Below are positions 41,182-49,075 of a DNA stretch of 64,000 bases, piece after piece. Origin of the DNA: Microbacterium sp. MYb72. GTDB taxonomy: Bacteria; Actinomycetota; Actinomycetes; Actinomycetales; Microbacteriaceae. Under the pieces are notes generated by a model that saw only the letters and a program-made list of their open reading frames with translations, did no database searches and was not told the origin of the DNA. Where the stretch lies: positions 1 to 64,000 of the forward strand of contig NZ_PCOT01000021.1 of assembly GCF_002979415.1 (NCBI RefSeq). The letters are read 5' to 3'. Position 1 is the first letter of the stretch. Every line of letters begins with the position of its first letter. The translations under genes and the position numbers were made by a program.

Positions 41182-42074
41182 GCATCCAGGATGACGGAAC
41201 GCGAGAGGTTGCGGGGCTGGTCGGGGTCGAGTCCGCGCACGACGGCGCGGTCGAGGGCCACGCGGTGCAGGCGCACGAGATCGGCCATCGGATCGATCGG
41301 GTTCTGCACGAAACGCGCCCCCGTGGCCTCGACCTGCGCCGCGAGCCCTTCGGGGGCCTCGCCGAACTGCCAGGTGACGCGGCCGGGGGCGGCGATCGCG
41401 ATCGGGCCGTGGCGGTAGTCCATCGACGGGTACGACTCGGTCCACGACTGCGAGGACTCGCGCATCTTCAGCGCCGCCTCGTGGGCGAGGCCGATCGTCC
41501 AGCCGCGTCCGAGGAAGGAGTACTGGTCGGCATCCCGCAGTCCGTCGTCGTCGACGCCGGCGAGCACGCCCCTGGCGTCGTCGATCGCGCTGGTGAGGTC
41601 CTCGCCGAGCGAGGCGCGGAACAGCGCGAGCGCGGTCGTGGCGAAGCGGGTCTGCACGACCGACTTCTCGTCGGCGAACGGCAGCAGCACGGCCTCGTCG
41701 ACGAGCGATACCAGCGGCGAGGTGGGGTCGCCGATCACGCCGACGACGGGGACGCGGCCCTTGATCTTCTCGACGAGCTCGAGCACCTCGGTGGTCGTGC
41801 CGGAGCGGGTGAGGGCGACGACCGCGTCGTAGTCGCGGTCGATGAACGCCTCGGATGCCGCGAACGCGTCGGTCTCGCCGAGGCCGGCGTTCTCGCGCAG
41901 CGCGGCGTAGGACTGGGCGATGAACCAGGAGGTGCCGCATCCGACGACCGCGATGCGTGCGCCGGCCGCCGGGAGGAGCGCCTGCTCGTCGCGCAGATCG
42001 GCCGCTCGCGCCCAGGTGTCGGGCTGCGAGTTGAGCTCTTCGCGCATGTGCGCGCCGGGCAGAAGTTCGGTCAT
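41178..42074 (-). CDS. SIS domain sugar isomerase/deaminase (AgaS-like)
   Basis: About 298 residues; ATG at 42074 with GGAGGGG upstream. Two SIS domains: the first with VVGCGTSWFIAQSYAALREN and ALTRSGTTTEVLELVEKI (phosphosugar-binding Ser/Thr), the second around FLGRGWTIGLAHEAALKMRESSQSWTESYPSMDYRHGPI. The ESYPSMDYRHGP segment matches AgaS and GlmS-like isomerases. There is no glutaminase domain, so it probably deaminates and isomerises an amino-sugar phosphate. First gene of the catabolic operon. Confidence 0.92.
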   Translation of the reverse strand: MTELLPGAHMREELNSQPDTWARAADLRDEQALLPAAGARIAVVGCGTSWFIAQSYAALRENAGLGETDAFAASEAFIDRDYDAVVALTRSGTTTEVLELVEKIKGRVPVVGVIGDPTSPLVSLVDEAVLLPFADEKSVVQTRFATTALALFRASLGEDLTSAIDDARGVLAGVDDDGLRDADQYSFLGRGWTIGLAHEAALKMRESSQSWTESYPSMDYRHGPIAIAAPGRVTWQFGEAPEGLAAQVEATGARFVQNPIDPMADLVRLHRVALDRAVVRGLDPDQPRNLSRSVILDA

Positions 42075-42416
42075 GATCGACCCCTCCAAAGGAAAGTTTG
42101 CGTGATTGTGATTGTTTGAAGCTTGATTCGATCATAGTATGTCGTCAAAGAAGTTCATTGCAAGGTTCTTCTTGATTTTGTTTGTTCTCCTGACAAATAA
42201 TCGAACAAGTTCCACCGCCTCTCCGCTGATCCCGTCGACGAAGAGGTCGCCCAGAGCCCATCCGGCTCACATGATCCCCCTTCCCGCAAGATCGGGGATC
42301 ACACGCACCGTCGCGTGAAAGTGTTCGCGACTGTGCACTACCCGCCTCTCCACTGGAGGGCAGACCACCGCTCTCCTCCGAGGCGGCGGACACACACAGT
42401 GAGGAATGCAATACAC
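42075..42416. promoter_or_regulatory. Divergent AT-rich regulatory region of the amino-sugar locus
   Basis: A 342-base gap between the SIS gene and the divergent sugar ABC importer. Positions 42095-42210 are strikingly AT-rich for this genome. They contain two similar DeoR-like T-rich repeats, GTGATTGTGATTGTTTG (42102-42118) and TTGATTTTGTTTGTT (42172-42186), and an inverted pair TTGTTC (42182-42187)/GAACAA (42203-42208). DeoR/AgaR repressors bind such tandem TTG-containing repeats, and the regulator is encoded at 37599-38378. The GC-rich half toward 42416 shows no gene. Confidence 0.6.
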
Positions 42417-43667
42417 ATGAAGAAGTCACTGCGATTCGGCGCAGCCGCTGTTGCGGCCGTCGCCACGCTCTCGCTCGCTTCGTGCGGGTTCGGCGGCTCC
42501 ACCGGCGGCGACGGCGGCGATGCCGGCGGCGCAACCACGCTCGACCTCCTCGTCCCCAGCTACTCCGACGCCACCAAGGGCCTCTGGGAGGACGTCATCA
42601 AGGGGTTCGAGAAGGAGAACCCCGACATCAAGGTGAAGCTCGAGGTGCAGTCGTGGGACAACCTCGAGAAGGTCGTCTCCACCAAGATCCAGGCGAACGA
42701 CGCCCCCGACATCTACAACGGCGGCCCCTTCGCCGGCTTCGTCGGCGATGACCTGCTCTACCCGGCCAAGGACGTCGTCTCGGCGGACACGTACTCCGAC
42801 TTCCAGGACGCCTTCCTGAAGAACGCCGAGGTCGACGGCACCGCCTACGCCCTCCCGCTCATCGCGTCGGCGCGCGCCCTGTTCGTGAACAACGCGCTGC
42901 TCACGCAGGCCGGCGTCTCCGAGGCGCCCAAGAACTGGGACGAGCTGCTGGATGCCGCGACCAAGGTCTCCGCCCTCGGCGGCGGCGTCTCCGGCTACGG
43001 CATGCCGCTCGGCTCCGAAGAGGCTCAGGCCGAGGCGGCCGTGTGGCTGTGGGGCGGCGGCGGCTCGTTCGGCGACGCGAAGGACATCACGATCGACACC
43101 CCCGAGAACCTCGTGGGCGCCGAGCAGATCAAGAAGATGATCGACGCGGGCGCGACTCAGGCCGACCCGGGCTCCACGCAGCGTTCGCCGCTGATGGACA
43201 TCTTCATCCAGGGCAAGATCGGCATGCAGGTCGGCCTCCCGCCGACGGTCGGCCAGATCGAAGAGGGCAACCCCGACCTCGATTACTCGATCGTCCCGAT
43301 CCCGACCAAGGACGGCTCGCCGTTCACGCTCGGCGTCATGGACCAGCTGATGGCGTTCCAGAACGACGGTGACAAGAAGGAGGCGATCACCAAGTTCTTC
43401 GACTACTACTACTCCGCCGACGTCTACGTGCCGTGGGTGCAGGCCGAGGGCTTCCTCCCCGTCACCAAGTCGGGCGCCGAGAAGCTCAACGGCGACGAGA
43501 AGCTGAAGCCGTTCCTCGACGTGCTGCCGGACGCGCAGTTCTACCCGTCGACGAACCCCAAGTGGTCGGCCACCGACGGCGCCTTCAAGTCGCTGTTCGG
43601 CCAGCTCCAGTCGCAGTCCGCCGCTGACGTCCTGAAGCAGATCCAGGCCCAGGTCGACGCGGGCTGA
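42417..43667 (+). CDS. Sugar ABC transporter substrate-binding lipoprotein
   Basis: 416 residues from the ATG at 42417. Signal peptide with lipobox LASC (Cys23), a Gly/Asp linker, then an extracellular solute-binding (family 1) fold: LWEDVIKGFEKENPDIKVKLEVQSWDN, NDAPDIYNGGPFAGFV, and GKIGMQVGLPPTVGQIEEGNP. Aromatic residues (PLGSEEAQAEAAVWLWGGGG) fit carbohydrate binding. It is the first gene of a three-gene importer divergent from the amino-sugar catabolic operon, so the ligand is probably an amino sugar or oligosaccharide. Confidence 0.94.
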   Translation: MKKSLRFGAAAVAAVATLSLASCGFGGSTGGDGGDAGGATTLDLLVPSYSDATKGLWEDVIKGFEKENPDIKVKLEVQSWDNLEKVVSTKIQANDAPDIYNGGPFAGFVGDDLLYPAKDVVSADTYSDFQDAFLKNAEVDGTAYALPLIASARALFVNNALLTQAGVSEAPKNWDELLDAATKVSALGGGVSGYGMPLGSEEAQAEAAVWLWGGGGSFGDAKDITIDTPENLVGAEQIKKMIDAGATQADPGSTQRSPLMDIFIQGKIGMQVGLPPTVGQIEEGNPDLDYSIVPIPTKDGSPFTLGVMDQLMAFQNDGDKKEAITKFFDYYYSADVYVPWVQAEGFLPVTKSGAEKLNGDEKLKPFLDVLPDAQFYPSTNPKWSATDGAFKSLFGQLQSQSAADVLKQIQAQVDAG

Positions 43668-43699
43668 TCCGCCGGAAAGGGAGAGGTTCGGGTACAACC

Positions 43700-44671
43700 A
43701 TGAGCCAGACAACAGAGTCCTCGAACCTCGCGGGGGCGGCTGACAGCCGCCCCCGCACCCCGAAGGCCTCCGGCGCCGCACGCGGCAAGCCGGGCATGAA
43801 GGATCTCCTCCAGGCGCTGCCCTGGATCGCACCAGCCCTGGTGCTCATCATCGGCGTCGTGCTCTTCCCCGCCGGCGTGATGTTCTACAACTCGACCCGC
43901 GACATCTCGCTCTCGGGTCTCGACAAGGGGTCGGTCGGCCTCGAGAACTTCGCCACGGTGTTCGCCTTCGCGGAGTTCTGGCCGATCTTCTTCCGCACCA
44001 TCGTGTGGGTGGTGACCGTGGTGCTCTTCACGGTGCTCATCTCGCTCGCCCTCGCGCAGATCCTGAACAAGGCCTTCCCCGGCCGGCAGATCGTGCGGAT
44101 GGCCGTGATCGTCCCATGGGCGGCATCCGTCGTCATGACCACGATGGTGTTCTACTACAGCCTCGAGCCGTACTTCGGCATCTTCAACAAGTTCCTGTAC
44201 GACATCGGGCTCTCCGACGACCAGGTCGGCTTCGGCTGGACCAAGAACCCCACCACGGCGTTCATCTGGTCGATCGTGATCGCGATCTTCGTCTCGCTCC
44301 CCTTCACGACCTACACGATCCTCGCCGGGCTCCAGACGGTGCCAGCCGACACCCTCGAGGCCGCGAAGATGGATGGAGCCGGAGCCACCCGCACCTACTG
44401 GACCATCGTCGTCCCCCAGCTGCGCAGCGCCCTCGCGGTCGCCATCCTCATCAACATCATCAACGTGTTCAACTCGCTGCCGATCCTGAAGGTCATGACC
44501 GGGTCGATCCCCGGCTACGGCGCCGACACGATCATGACGATGATCTTCAAGTACATCGAGCTGCAGAAGAAGGTCGACGTCGCCAGCGCCCTGTCGGTCG
44601 TCGCCTTCCTCATCGTGATCGTGATCGTCGCGATCTACGTCAAGGCCGTCAAGCCCATGAAGGAGGTCTGA
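43700..44671 (+). CDS. Sugar ABC transporter permease 1 (MalF type)
   Basis: 323 residues. A hydrophilic leader of about 35 residues precedes six membrane helices. The EAA loop reads ADTLEAAKMDGAGATRTYWTIVVPQLRSAL (about 215-245), the ATPase coupling site of sugar importers. Upstream GGAAAGGGAG serves as ribosome site, and the stop is two bases before the second permease. As usual for this family, no ATPase is encoded in the cluster; a shared MsiK-like ATPase encoded elsewhere probably energises it. Confidence 0.94.
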   Translation: MSQTTESSNLAGAADSRPRTPKASGAARGKPGMKDLLQALPWIAPALVLIIGVVLFPAGVMFYNSTRDISLSGLDKGSVGLENFATVFAFAEFWPIFFRTIVWVVTVVLFTVLISLALAQILNKAFPGRQIVRMAVIVPWAASVVMTTMVFYYSLEPYFGIFNKFLYDIGLSDDQVGFGWTKNPTTAFIWSIVIAIFVSLPFTTYTILAGLQTVPADTLEAAKMDGAGATRTYWTIVVPQLRSALAVAILINIINVFNSLPILKVMTGSIPGYGADTIMTMIFKYIELQKKVDVASALSVVAFLIVIVIVAIYVKAVKPMKEV

Positions 44672-44673
44672 TC

Positions 44674-45594
44674 ATGACCGTGACCGAGACCGCCCTCGTC
44701 ACCACCCGCGGCACCGGGGCCCGTGCTCCGCAGATCGGCCGCAAGCGCCGCTACACCGAGGACCAGGTGTCGCTGCCCCGCGTCATCCTGCGCATGGCCG
44801 CCGGACTGCTCGTGCTCCTGATCTTCGTGCTTCCGTACCTGATCATGTTCTTCGGATCGGTGAAGACCAAGCCGCAGATCCGCTCCGTGAATCCCACCTA
44901 CTTCCCGACGGAGTGGCACTGGGAGAACTTCGTCACGATGTGGTCGACGCCCGAGACGCCGCTGCCGTACAACCTGATCTCGACCATCATCATCGCCGTC
45001 TTCGCGACACTCCTGGTGCTCGTCGTCTCGTTGCCGGCCGCGTACTACACGGCCCGGTTCAAGTTCCCCGGCCGCATGGTGTTCCTGTTCCTCGTGATCG
45101 TGACGCAGATGCTGCAGCCCGCGGTGCTGACCTCGGGTCTGTTCCGTCAGTTCACGACCCTGGGGCTCGGCGACACGTGGGCCGCGATGATCTTCATCAA
45201 CGCCGCCTTCAACCTGTCGTTCGCGGTGTGGATCATGCACTCCTTCTTCGCCGGCATCCCCAAGGAGGTCGACGAGGCCGCGCAGATCGACGGCGCCGGG
45301 CGCTTCACGGTGCTGTTCAAGATCAACCTGCCGCTCGTGTGGCCGGGCATCGTGACCGCGATCGTGTTCACCTTCGTGGCCTGCTGGAACGAGTTCGCCG
45401 CATCGCTCGTCATCCTCTCCACCGACAAGAACCAGCCGCTCTCCGTGGCGCTGACCAAGTTCGTCGGCCAGTACGAGACAAGCTGGCAGTACGTGTTCGG
45501 CGTCTCGATCGTCGCGATCCTGCCGGTGGTCATCCTGTTCATGCTCATCGAGAAGCGCCTCGTCGGCGGCCTCACGGCGGGCTCCGTGAAGTAG
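44674..45594 (+). CDS. Sugar ABC transporter permease 2 (MalG type)
   Basis: 306 residues from the ATG at 44674 (AAGGAGGT eight bases upstream). It has six membrane helices after a basic N-terminal region, and the EAA loop IPKEVDEAAQIDGAGRFTVLFKINLPLVWPGI at about 195-225. It ends FMLIEKRLVGGLTAGSVK, the standard C-terminus of MalG-type permeases (VGGLTAGAVK), confirming completeness. Followed by the terminator at 45612-45641. Confidence 0.95.
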   Translation: MTVTETALVTTRGTGARAPQIGRKRRYTEDQVSLPRVILRMAAGLLVLLIFVLPYLIMFFGSVKTKPQIRSVNPTYFPTEWHWENFVTMWSTPETPLPYNLISTIIIAVFATLLVLVVSLPAAYYTARFKFPGRMVFLFLVIVTQMLQPAVLTSGLFRQFTTLGLGDTWAAMIFINAAFNLSFAVWIMHSFFAGIPKEVDEAAQIDGAGRFTVLFKINLPLVWPGIVTAIVFTFVACWNEFAASLVILSTDKNQPLSVALTKFVGQYETSWQYVFGVSIVAILPVVILFMLIEKRLVGGLTAGSVK

Positions 45595-45611
45595 GCCCCC
45601 GTTCGCCAGAC

Positions 45612-45641
45612 GGGCCCCGGATGCTGCGGCATCCGGGGCCC
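45612..45641. terminator. Bidirectional hairpin terminator (GGATGC-type)
   Basis: GGGCCCCGGATGC (45612-45624) pairs perfectly with GCATCCGGGGCCC (45629-45641) across a four-base loop, followed by TTCT on the plus strand. It sits between the convergent permease (end 45594) and ROK regulator (end 45680) genes. Confidence 0.88.
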
Positions 45642-45679
45642 TTCTGCTGCCGTCCGGACGCAGCTCACGCGGGAGCGGC

Positions 45680-46840
45680 TCAGTGAGCGGATGCCGCCCG
45701 CAGCTGGTCGGGACTCCAGCGCACGCCGAGCGCCGCCGTGAGCGCGAACTGCGCCACACCCGTGGAGATGACGGCTCCCGCGTCGGCGTACCTCACCGGA
45801 ACGCGCGCGGTGCCCGTCGCCGCGTAGTCGAGGTCGGCGCGCACGAGCTCCAGGAAGGGCTCGCCGAGCGCCCGCACGGGGCCGCCGATCACGACCTCCG
45901 CCGCGTCGAGCACCGCGGCGATGAGCTTGATCGTGCGGGCGAGCGCCCTGGCGCCCTCCGCGAACACGTGCTCGTCGACGCCCGCGGCGAGCGCGGTGAT
46001 CACGCCGTCGTCCATGGCGTCGGTGAAGTCGTCGCCGAGCATCGCGGTCATCGACGACGCCGACTCCAGGCATCCGTAACGCCCGCACCGGCACTGCCGC
46101 GCCTCGTCGCCGAACTCGACCTGCACGTGCCCGATCTCACCCGCACGGTCGCGGGGACCGGGGGCGAGCTCCCCGTCGAGGGTCACGGCCGCGCCGATGC
46201 CCACGCCGATGTGGATGAAGAGGCGGTAGCCCGATGCCTCATCCTCCATGGCGGCCTCGGCGATGGCCTCGGCATCCACGTCGTTCACGAGCAGGACGGG
46301 CACGTCGAGCAGCGACTCCAGCCGCTCGGCGAGGGGCACGTCGCTCCAGCCGAGCTGCACGCTCTCGAGCACCGAACGCCCGTCGGTCGTTCCGGGCAGC
46401 TGGGCGCCCGCGATGAGCAGTCGGTCGCCGTGATCGGCCGCGATCTGCGCGACCGCGTGGCGGATCAGATCGTCGCGGCTCTCCGCCGTGTACTCGATCC
46501 GGCGCGTGTCCACCTCGGAGCCGTCCAGCGCCACGAGGGCGAGGCGGGCATCCGTCGGGCGGATCACCATGACGAGGATGAGGTGATGCGCGGCATCCAC
46601 GCTCAGGGTGGTGGCCCTCTTGCCGCCGGTGCTCGCGGCCTGCGCCCCCTCGACAACGAGGCGGCTCTCGATGAGCTCGGCGACCAGGGAGGATGCCGTG
46701 GCGGCCGTCAGCCCCGTCGCGCGGGCGATGCCGGCCCTGGTCTGCGCCCCTGACCCGCGGAACACGAGCTGCAGCGCACGGCGGAGGTTCGCCCGGCGCA
46801 CGGACGCCTGCGTGTCGAGAGCATCATCGCTGTTCAGCAT
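45680..46840 (-). CDS. ROK family transcriptional repressor
   Basis: 386 residues. The N-terminal winged helix (about 12-75) reads VRRANLRRALQLVFRGSGAQTRAGIARATGLTAATASSLVAELI, and the ROK sensor domain follows with the zinc motif CRCGRYGCLESASSMTAM and the upstream EIGHVQVEFGDE. NagC/Mlc/XylR-type repressors of this form bind sugars or sugar phosphates. The gene is convergent with the sugar importer and is preceded by a perfect AGTTTATT-type palindrome, probably its own operator. Confidence 0.94.
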   Translation of the reverse strand: MLNSDDALDTQASVRRANLRRALQLVFRGSGAQTRAGIARATGLTAATASSLVAELIESRLVVEGAQAASTGGKRATTLSVDAAHHLILVMVIRPTDARLALVALDGSEVDTRRIEYTAESRDDLIRHAVAQIAADHGDRLLIAGAQLPGTTDGRSVLESVQLGWSDVPLAERLESLLDVPVLLVNDVDAEAIAEAAMEDEASGYRLFIHIGVGIGAAVTLDGELAPGPRDRAGEIGHVQVEFGDEARQCRCGRYGCLESASSMTAMLGDDFTDAMDDGVITALAAGVDEHVFAEGARALARTIKLIAAVLDAAEVVIGGPVRALGEPFLELVRADLDYAATGTARVPVRYADAGAVISTGVAQFALTAALGVRWSPDQLRAASAH

Positions 46841-46900
46841 GGGCGGATTCCGTTGTCGAAAATGGTTGACAGGGATCGGGTCACTGCGTACCCTCGATCA

Positions 46901-46919
46901 TAGTTTATTCAATAAACTA
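46901..46919. promoter_or_regulatory. ROK repressor operator
   Basis: TAGTTTATT-C-AATAAACTA is a perfect 9+1+9 palindrome, 60 bases upstream of the ROK gene start and unusual in being fully AT-rich. TATGAT follows it directly on the minus strand and could be the -10 element. The TTTATT/AATAAA form agrees with operators of XylR/NagC-like ROK repressors. A separate TTGACA (46866-46871) lies on the plus strand nearby. Confidence 0.72.
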
Positions 46920-46978
46920 AGTTGACTGCCCCGGGCGGATGAGTGCTGCACACACCGTCGTCCGCCCGGGGAATCATC

Positions 46979-47278
46979 TCAGCGGCCTTCGGCGGCTTCG
47001 GTGTGATGACGGATGACCTCCGCCACGACGAAGTTGAACCACTTCTCCGCGAACTCCGGGTCCAGATGGGCCTGCTCCGCGAGAGCGCGCAGTCGAGCGA
47101 CCTGCTGCTCCTCGCGCCCCGGGTCGGATGCCGGCATCGCATGATCCGCCTTGAGGTGCCCGACCTGCTGCGTCGCGCGGAAGCGCTCAGCGAGCATGAA
47201 GATGAGCGCCGCATCGATGTTGTCGATGGTCGCGCGCAGTCGGAGAAGTTCGGACTTCGGGTCCACGGCGTCGGTCAT
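46979..47278 (-). CDS. Chorismate mutase (AroQ type)
   Basis: 99 residues, monofunctional. LLRLRATIDNIDAALIFMLAERFRATQQVGHLKAD matches the first AroQ helix with catalytic Arg and Lys, and ARLRALAEQAHLDPEFAEKWFNFVVAEVIRHH matches the second and third helices. It converts chorismate to prephenate for phenylalanine and tyrosine synthesis and probably works with DAHP synthase, as in other actinobacteria. There is no signal peptide, so it is cytoplasmic. Divergent from the AI-2E family gene. Confidence 0.94.
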   Translation of the reverse strand: MTDAVDPKSELLRLRATIDNIDAALIFMLAERFRATQQVGHLKADHAMPASDPGREEQQVARLRALAEQAHLDPEFAEKWFNFVVAEVIRHHTEAAEGR

Positions 47279-47321
47279 GGTCTTACTCTACGGTCCCGCA
47301 CCCGCCCGCTATCGTGAGCAC

Positions 47322-48518
47322 ATGAGCGAAGAAGAATCGGCGCCGTCCGAGAGCGCCACGGGCGCAGCATCCGTCCCCGTCGAGGAGACGGCGGCACCCG
47401 CCGCGCAGGCCCCTGCCCCGCTCACCCCGCGGCCGGTGGTGATCGAGCCGATGACGCCGAGCCGCTCGTTCTGGACCCGCATCGACCGCCCGTTCGTCTT
47501 CGGCTTCCTGGTGACGCTCGGCGGTCTCGGGGCGATCGTGCTCGGCCTCGCGGTGACGAGCCTGTCGACCGTGCTCATCTACATCGCCCTCGCCCTCTTC
47601 GCCGCCCTGGGCCTCGACCCGGCGGTGCGATTCCTGGAGCGCAGAGGACTCTCCCGCTCGATCGCGGTGCTCGTCGTCATCCTCGGCCTGATCGTCATCG
47701 TGGCGCTCATCCTCTGGATGGTGCTCCCCATCGTCATCGAGCAGGTCGCGAGCTTCGTGCGCTCGGTGCCCTCGATGATCCAGGACTTCACGCGCAGCGA
47801 CATCTACGCCACGCTCGAGAAGCAGTTCGGCGACCAGTTCGAAGACCTCGTCGCCGACATCCAGAAGTTCCTCACCAACCCGGGCAACATCGCCACGATC
47901 GGCGGCGGCGCGCTCAAGATCGGCGCCGGCATCGCGACGGGCATCTCCGGGGCGATCGTCGTGCTCGTGCTCACGCTGTACTTCGTCGCCACGCTCCCCG
48001 GCATCAAGACCTCCCTGCTGCGCCTCGCCCCCGCCCGTGACCGCGCCAGGGCTGCCGACATCACCGAGCAGATCACCGACTCGGTCGGCGGCTACGTCAT
48101 GGGGATGGTCGTGCTCGCGTTCTTCAACGCACTGCTCGCGTTCCTGCTCTACCTGTTCCTCGGTCTGCCGTTCCCGCCGCTGATGGCCACGGTCGCGTTC
48201 TGCATCACCCTGATCCCGCTCGTCGGCTCGGTGATGTTCTGGATCATCGGCACCGGCCTCGCGCTGTTCACGAACCCGCTCGCCGCGCTGGTCTTCGGCA
48301 TCGTGTACCTCGTGTACATGCAGGTCGAGGCGTACGTCATCACCCCGCGCGTGATGAACAGGGCGATCTCGATCCCCGGCTCGCTCGTGGTCATCGGCGC
48401 TCTCGCCGGCGGCACGCTGCTCGGACTCCTCGGCGCACTCGTGGCGGTGCCGGTCGCGGCATCCATCCTCATCATCATCAACCAGGTCCTGGTGCCGCGG
48501 CAGGACGCCCGGGTGTAG
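47322..48518 (+). CDS. AI-2E family transporter (PF01594)
   Basis: About 398 residues from the ATG at 47322. A Pro/Ala-rich cytoplasmic leader of about 60 residues precedes the eight-helix permease domain. Typical features are ALGLDPAVRFLERRGLSRSIAVLVV, the soluble loop with IQKFLTNPGNIATIGGGALKIG, and the C-terminal VEAYVITPRVMNRAISIPGSLVVIGALAGGTLLG. Members of the family export diverse small compounds or exchange ions; the AI-2 role of the founding member should not be assumed. Confidence 0.93.
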   Translation: MSEEESAPSESATGAASVPVEETAAPAAQAPAPLTPRPVVIEPMTPSRSFWTRIDRPFVFGFLVTLGGLGAIVLGLAVTSLSTVLIYIALALFAALGLDPAVRFLERRGLSRSIAVLVVILGLIVIVALILWMVLPIVIEQVASFVRSVPSMIQDFTRSDIYATLEKQFGDQFEDLVADIQKFLTNPGNIATIGGGALKIGAGIATGISGAIVVLVLTLYFVATLPGIKTSLLRLAPARDRARAADITEQITDSVGGYVMGMVVLAFFNALLAFLLYLFLGLPFPPLMATVAFCITLIPLVGSVMFWIIGTGLALFTNPLAALVFGIVYLVYMQVEAYVITPRVMNRAISIPGSLVVIGALAGGTLLGLLGALVAVPVAASILIIINQVLVPRQDARV

Positions 48519-48551
48519 TCGCATCCCCGCTCGCGCATCACGCGAAGGGGC

Positions 48552-48575
48552 GCATCCCGGGTCGATTCGGGATGC
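48552..48575. terminator. Hairpin terminator (GGATGC-type) between convergent genes
   Basis: GCATCCCG (48552-48559) pairs with CGGGATGC (48568-48575). A larger outer stem, CCCCGCTCG (48525-48533) with CGAGCGGGG (48587-48595), encloses it. It lies between the convergent AI-2E family gene and the zinc-ribbon gene. Confidence 0.75.
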
Positions 48576-48595
48576 TGCGCGTTACTCGAGCGGGG

Positions 48596-48961
48596 TCAGA
48601 GCCCCTGGTCGAGGATGCCGACGAACCGGCTTCCGACGCCCTCGAAGTAGCCGCGGTGCAGCCCGGCGGCCGGTGTCGGGAGTTCGTCGGATGAGTGCTG
48701 GCGGCAGATCACGGAGGTGAACTCGGGCCACCACTTCTTCGGTCTCGTTGTCTCGGAATAGCCGCACACATCGCAGGTCAACGTGACCCAGACGGGGCGC
48801 GCACCCTTCTTGCGGTTCGATCGGGACTGCACGAGCCATGCGGGCGGATCCTGCTCGAGCGCCGCGAGCTCGGACTCGCTCACGCCGTCGCCGAAACCGT
48901 GACGGTCGGCCATCTCCAGGGAGATGTCGAGCCGCTGGGCGAGATCGCGCTTCGAGATCAT
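48596..48961 (-). CDS. Conserved small protein with C-terminal zinc ribbon, unknown
   Basis: 121 residues, no signal or membrane segment. The N-terminal helical part reads MISKRDLAQRLDISLEMADRHG and resembles a helix-turn-helix start. The middle is basic (SRSNRKKGARPVW). A probable zinc site is formed by Cys63, Cys66, Cys86 and His89 (TCDVCG ... ICRQH). It could bind nucleic acid; no named family is recognised. Convergent with the AI-2E family gene and separated from the osmolyte operon by the terminator at 49032-49065. Confidence 0.78.
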   Translation of the reverse strand: MISKRDLAQRLDISLEMADRHGFGDGVSESELAALEQDPPAWLVQSRSNRKKGARPVWVTLTCDVCGYSETTRPKKWWPEFTSVICRQHSSDELPTPAAGLHRGYFEGVGSRFVGILDQGL

Positions 48962-49031
48962 GCCGAAGTTTCCGTTGCCATACGCTCCATCCTCTCAGGC
49001 CGCTCCCTTCGGCCACACCGCACGTACATGA

Positions 49032-49065
49032 AAGGGGCCTCCGGATTGTTATCCGAAGGCCCCTT
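49032..49065 (-). terminator. Rho-independent terminator of the OpuC-type operon
   Basis: AAGGGGCCTCCGGAT (49032-49046) pairs with ATCCGAAGGCCCCTT (49051-49065) with one C-A mismatch and a TGTT loop. It lies just past the binding-protein stop (49076); on the minus strand the stem is followed by TTTC. Confidence 0.85.
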
Positions 49066-49075
49066 CCGCACTCGA

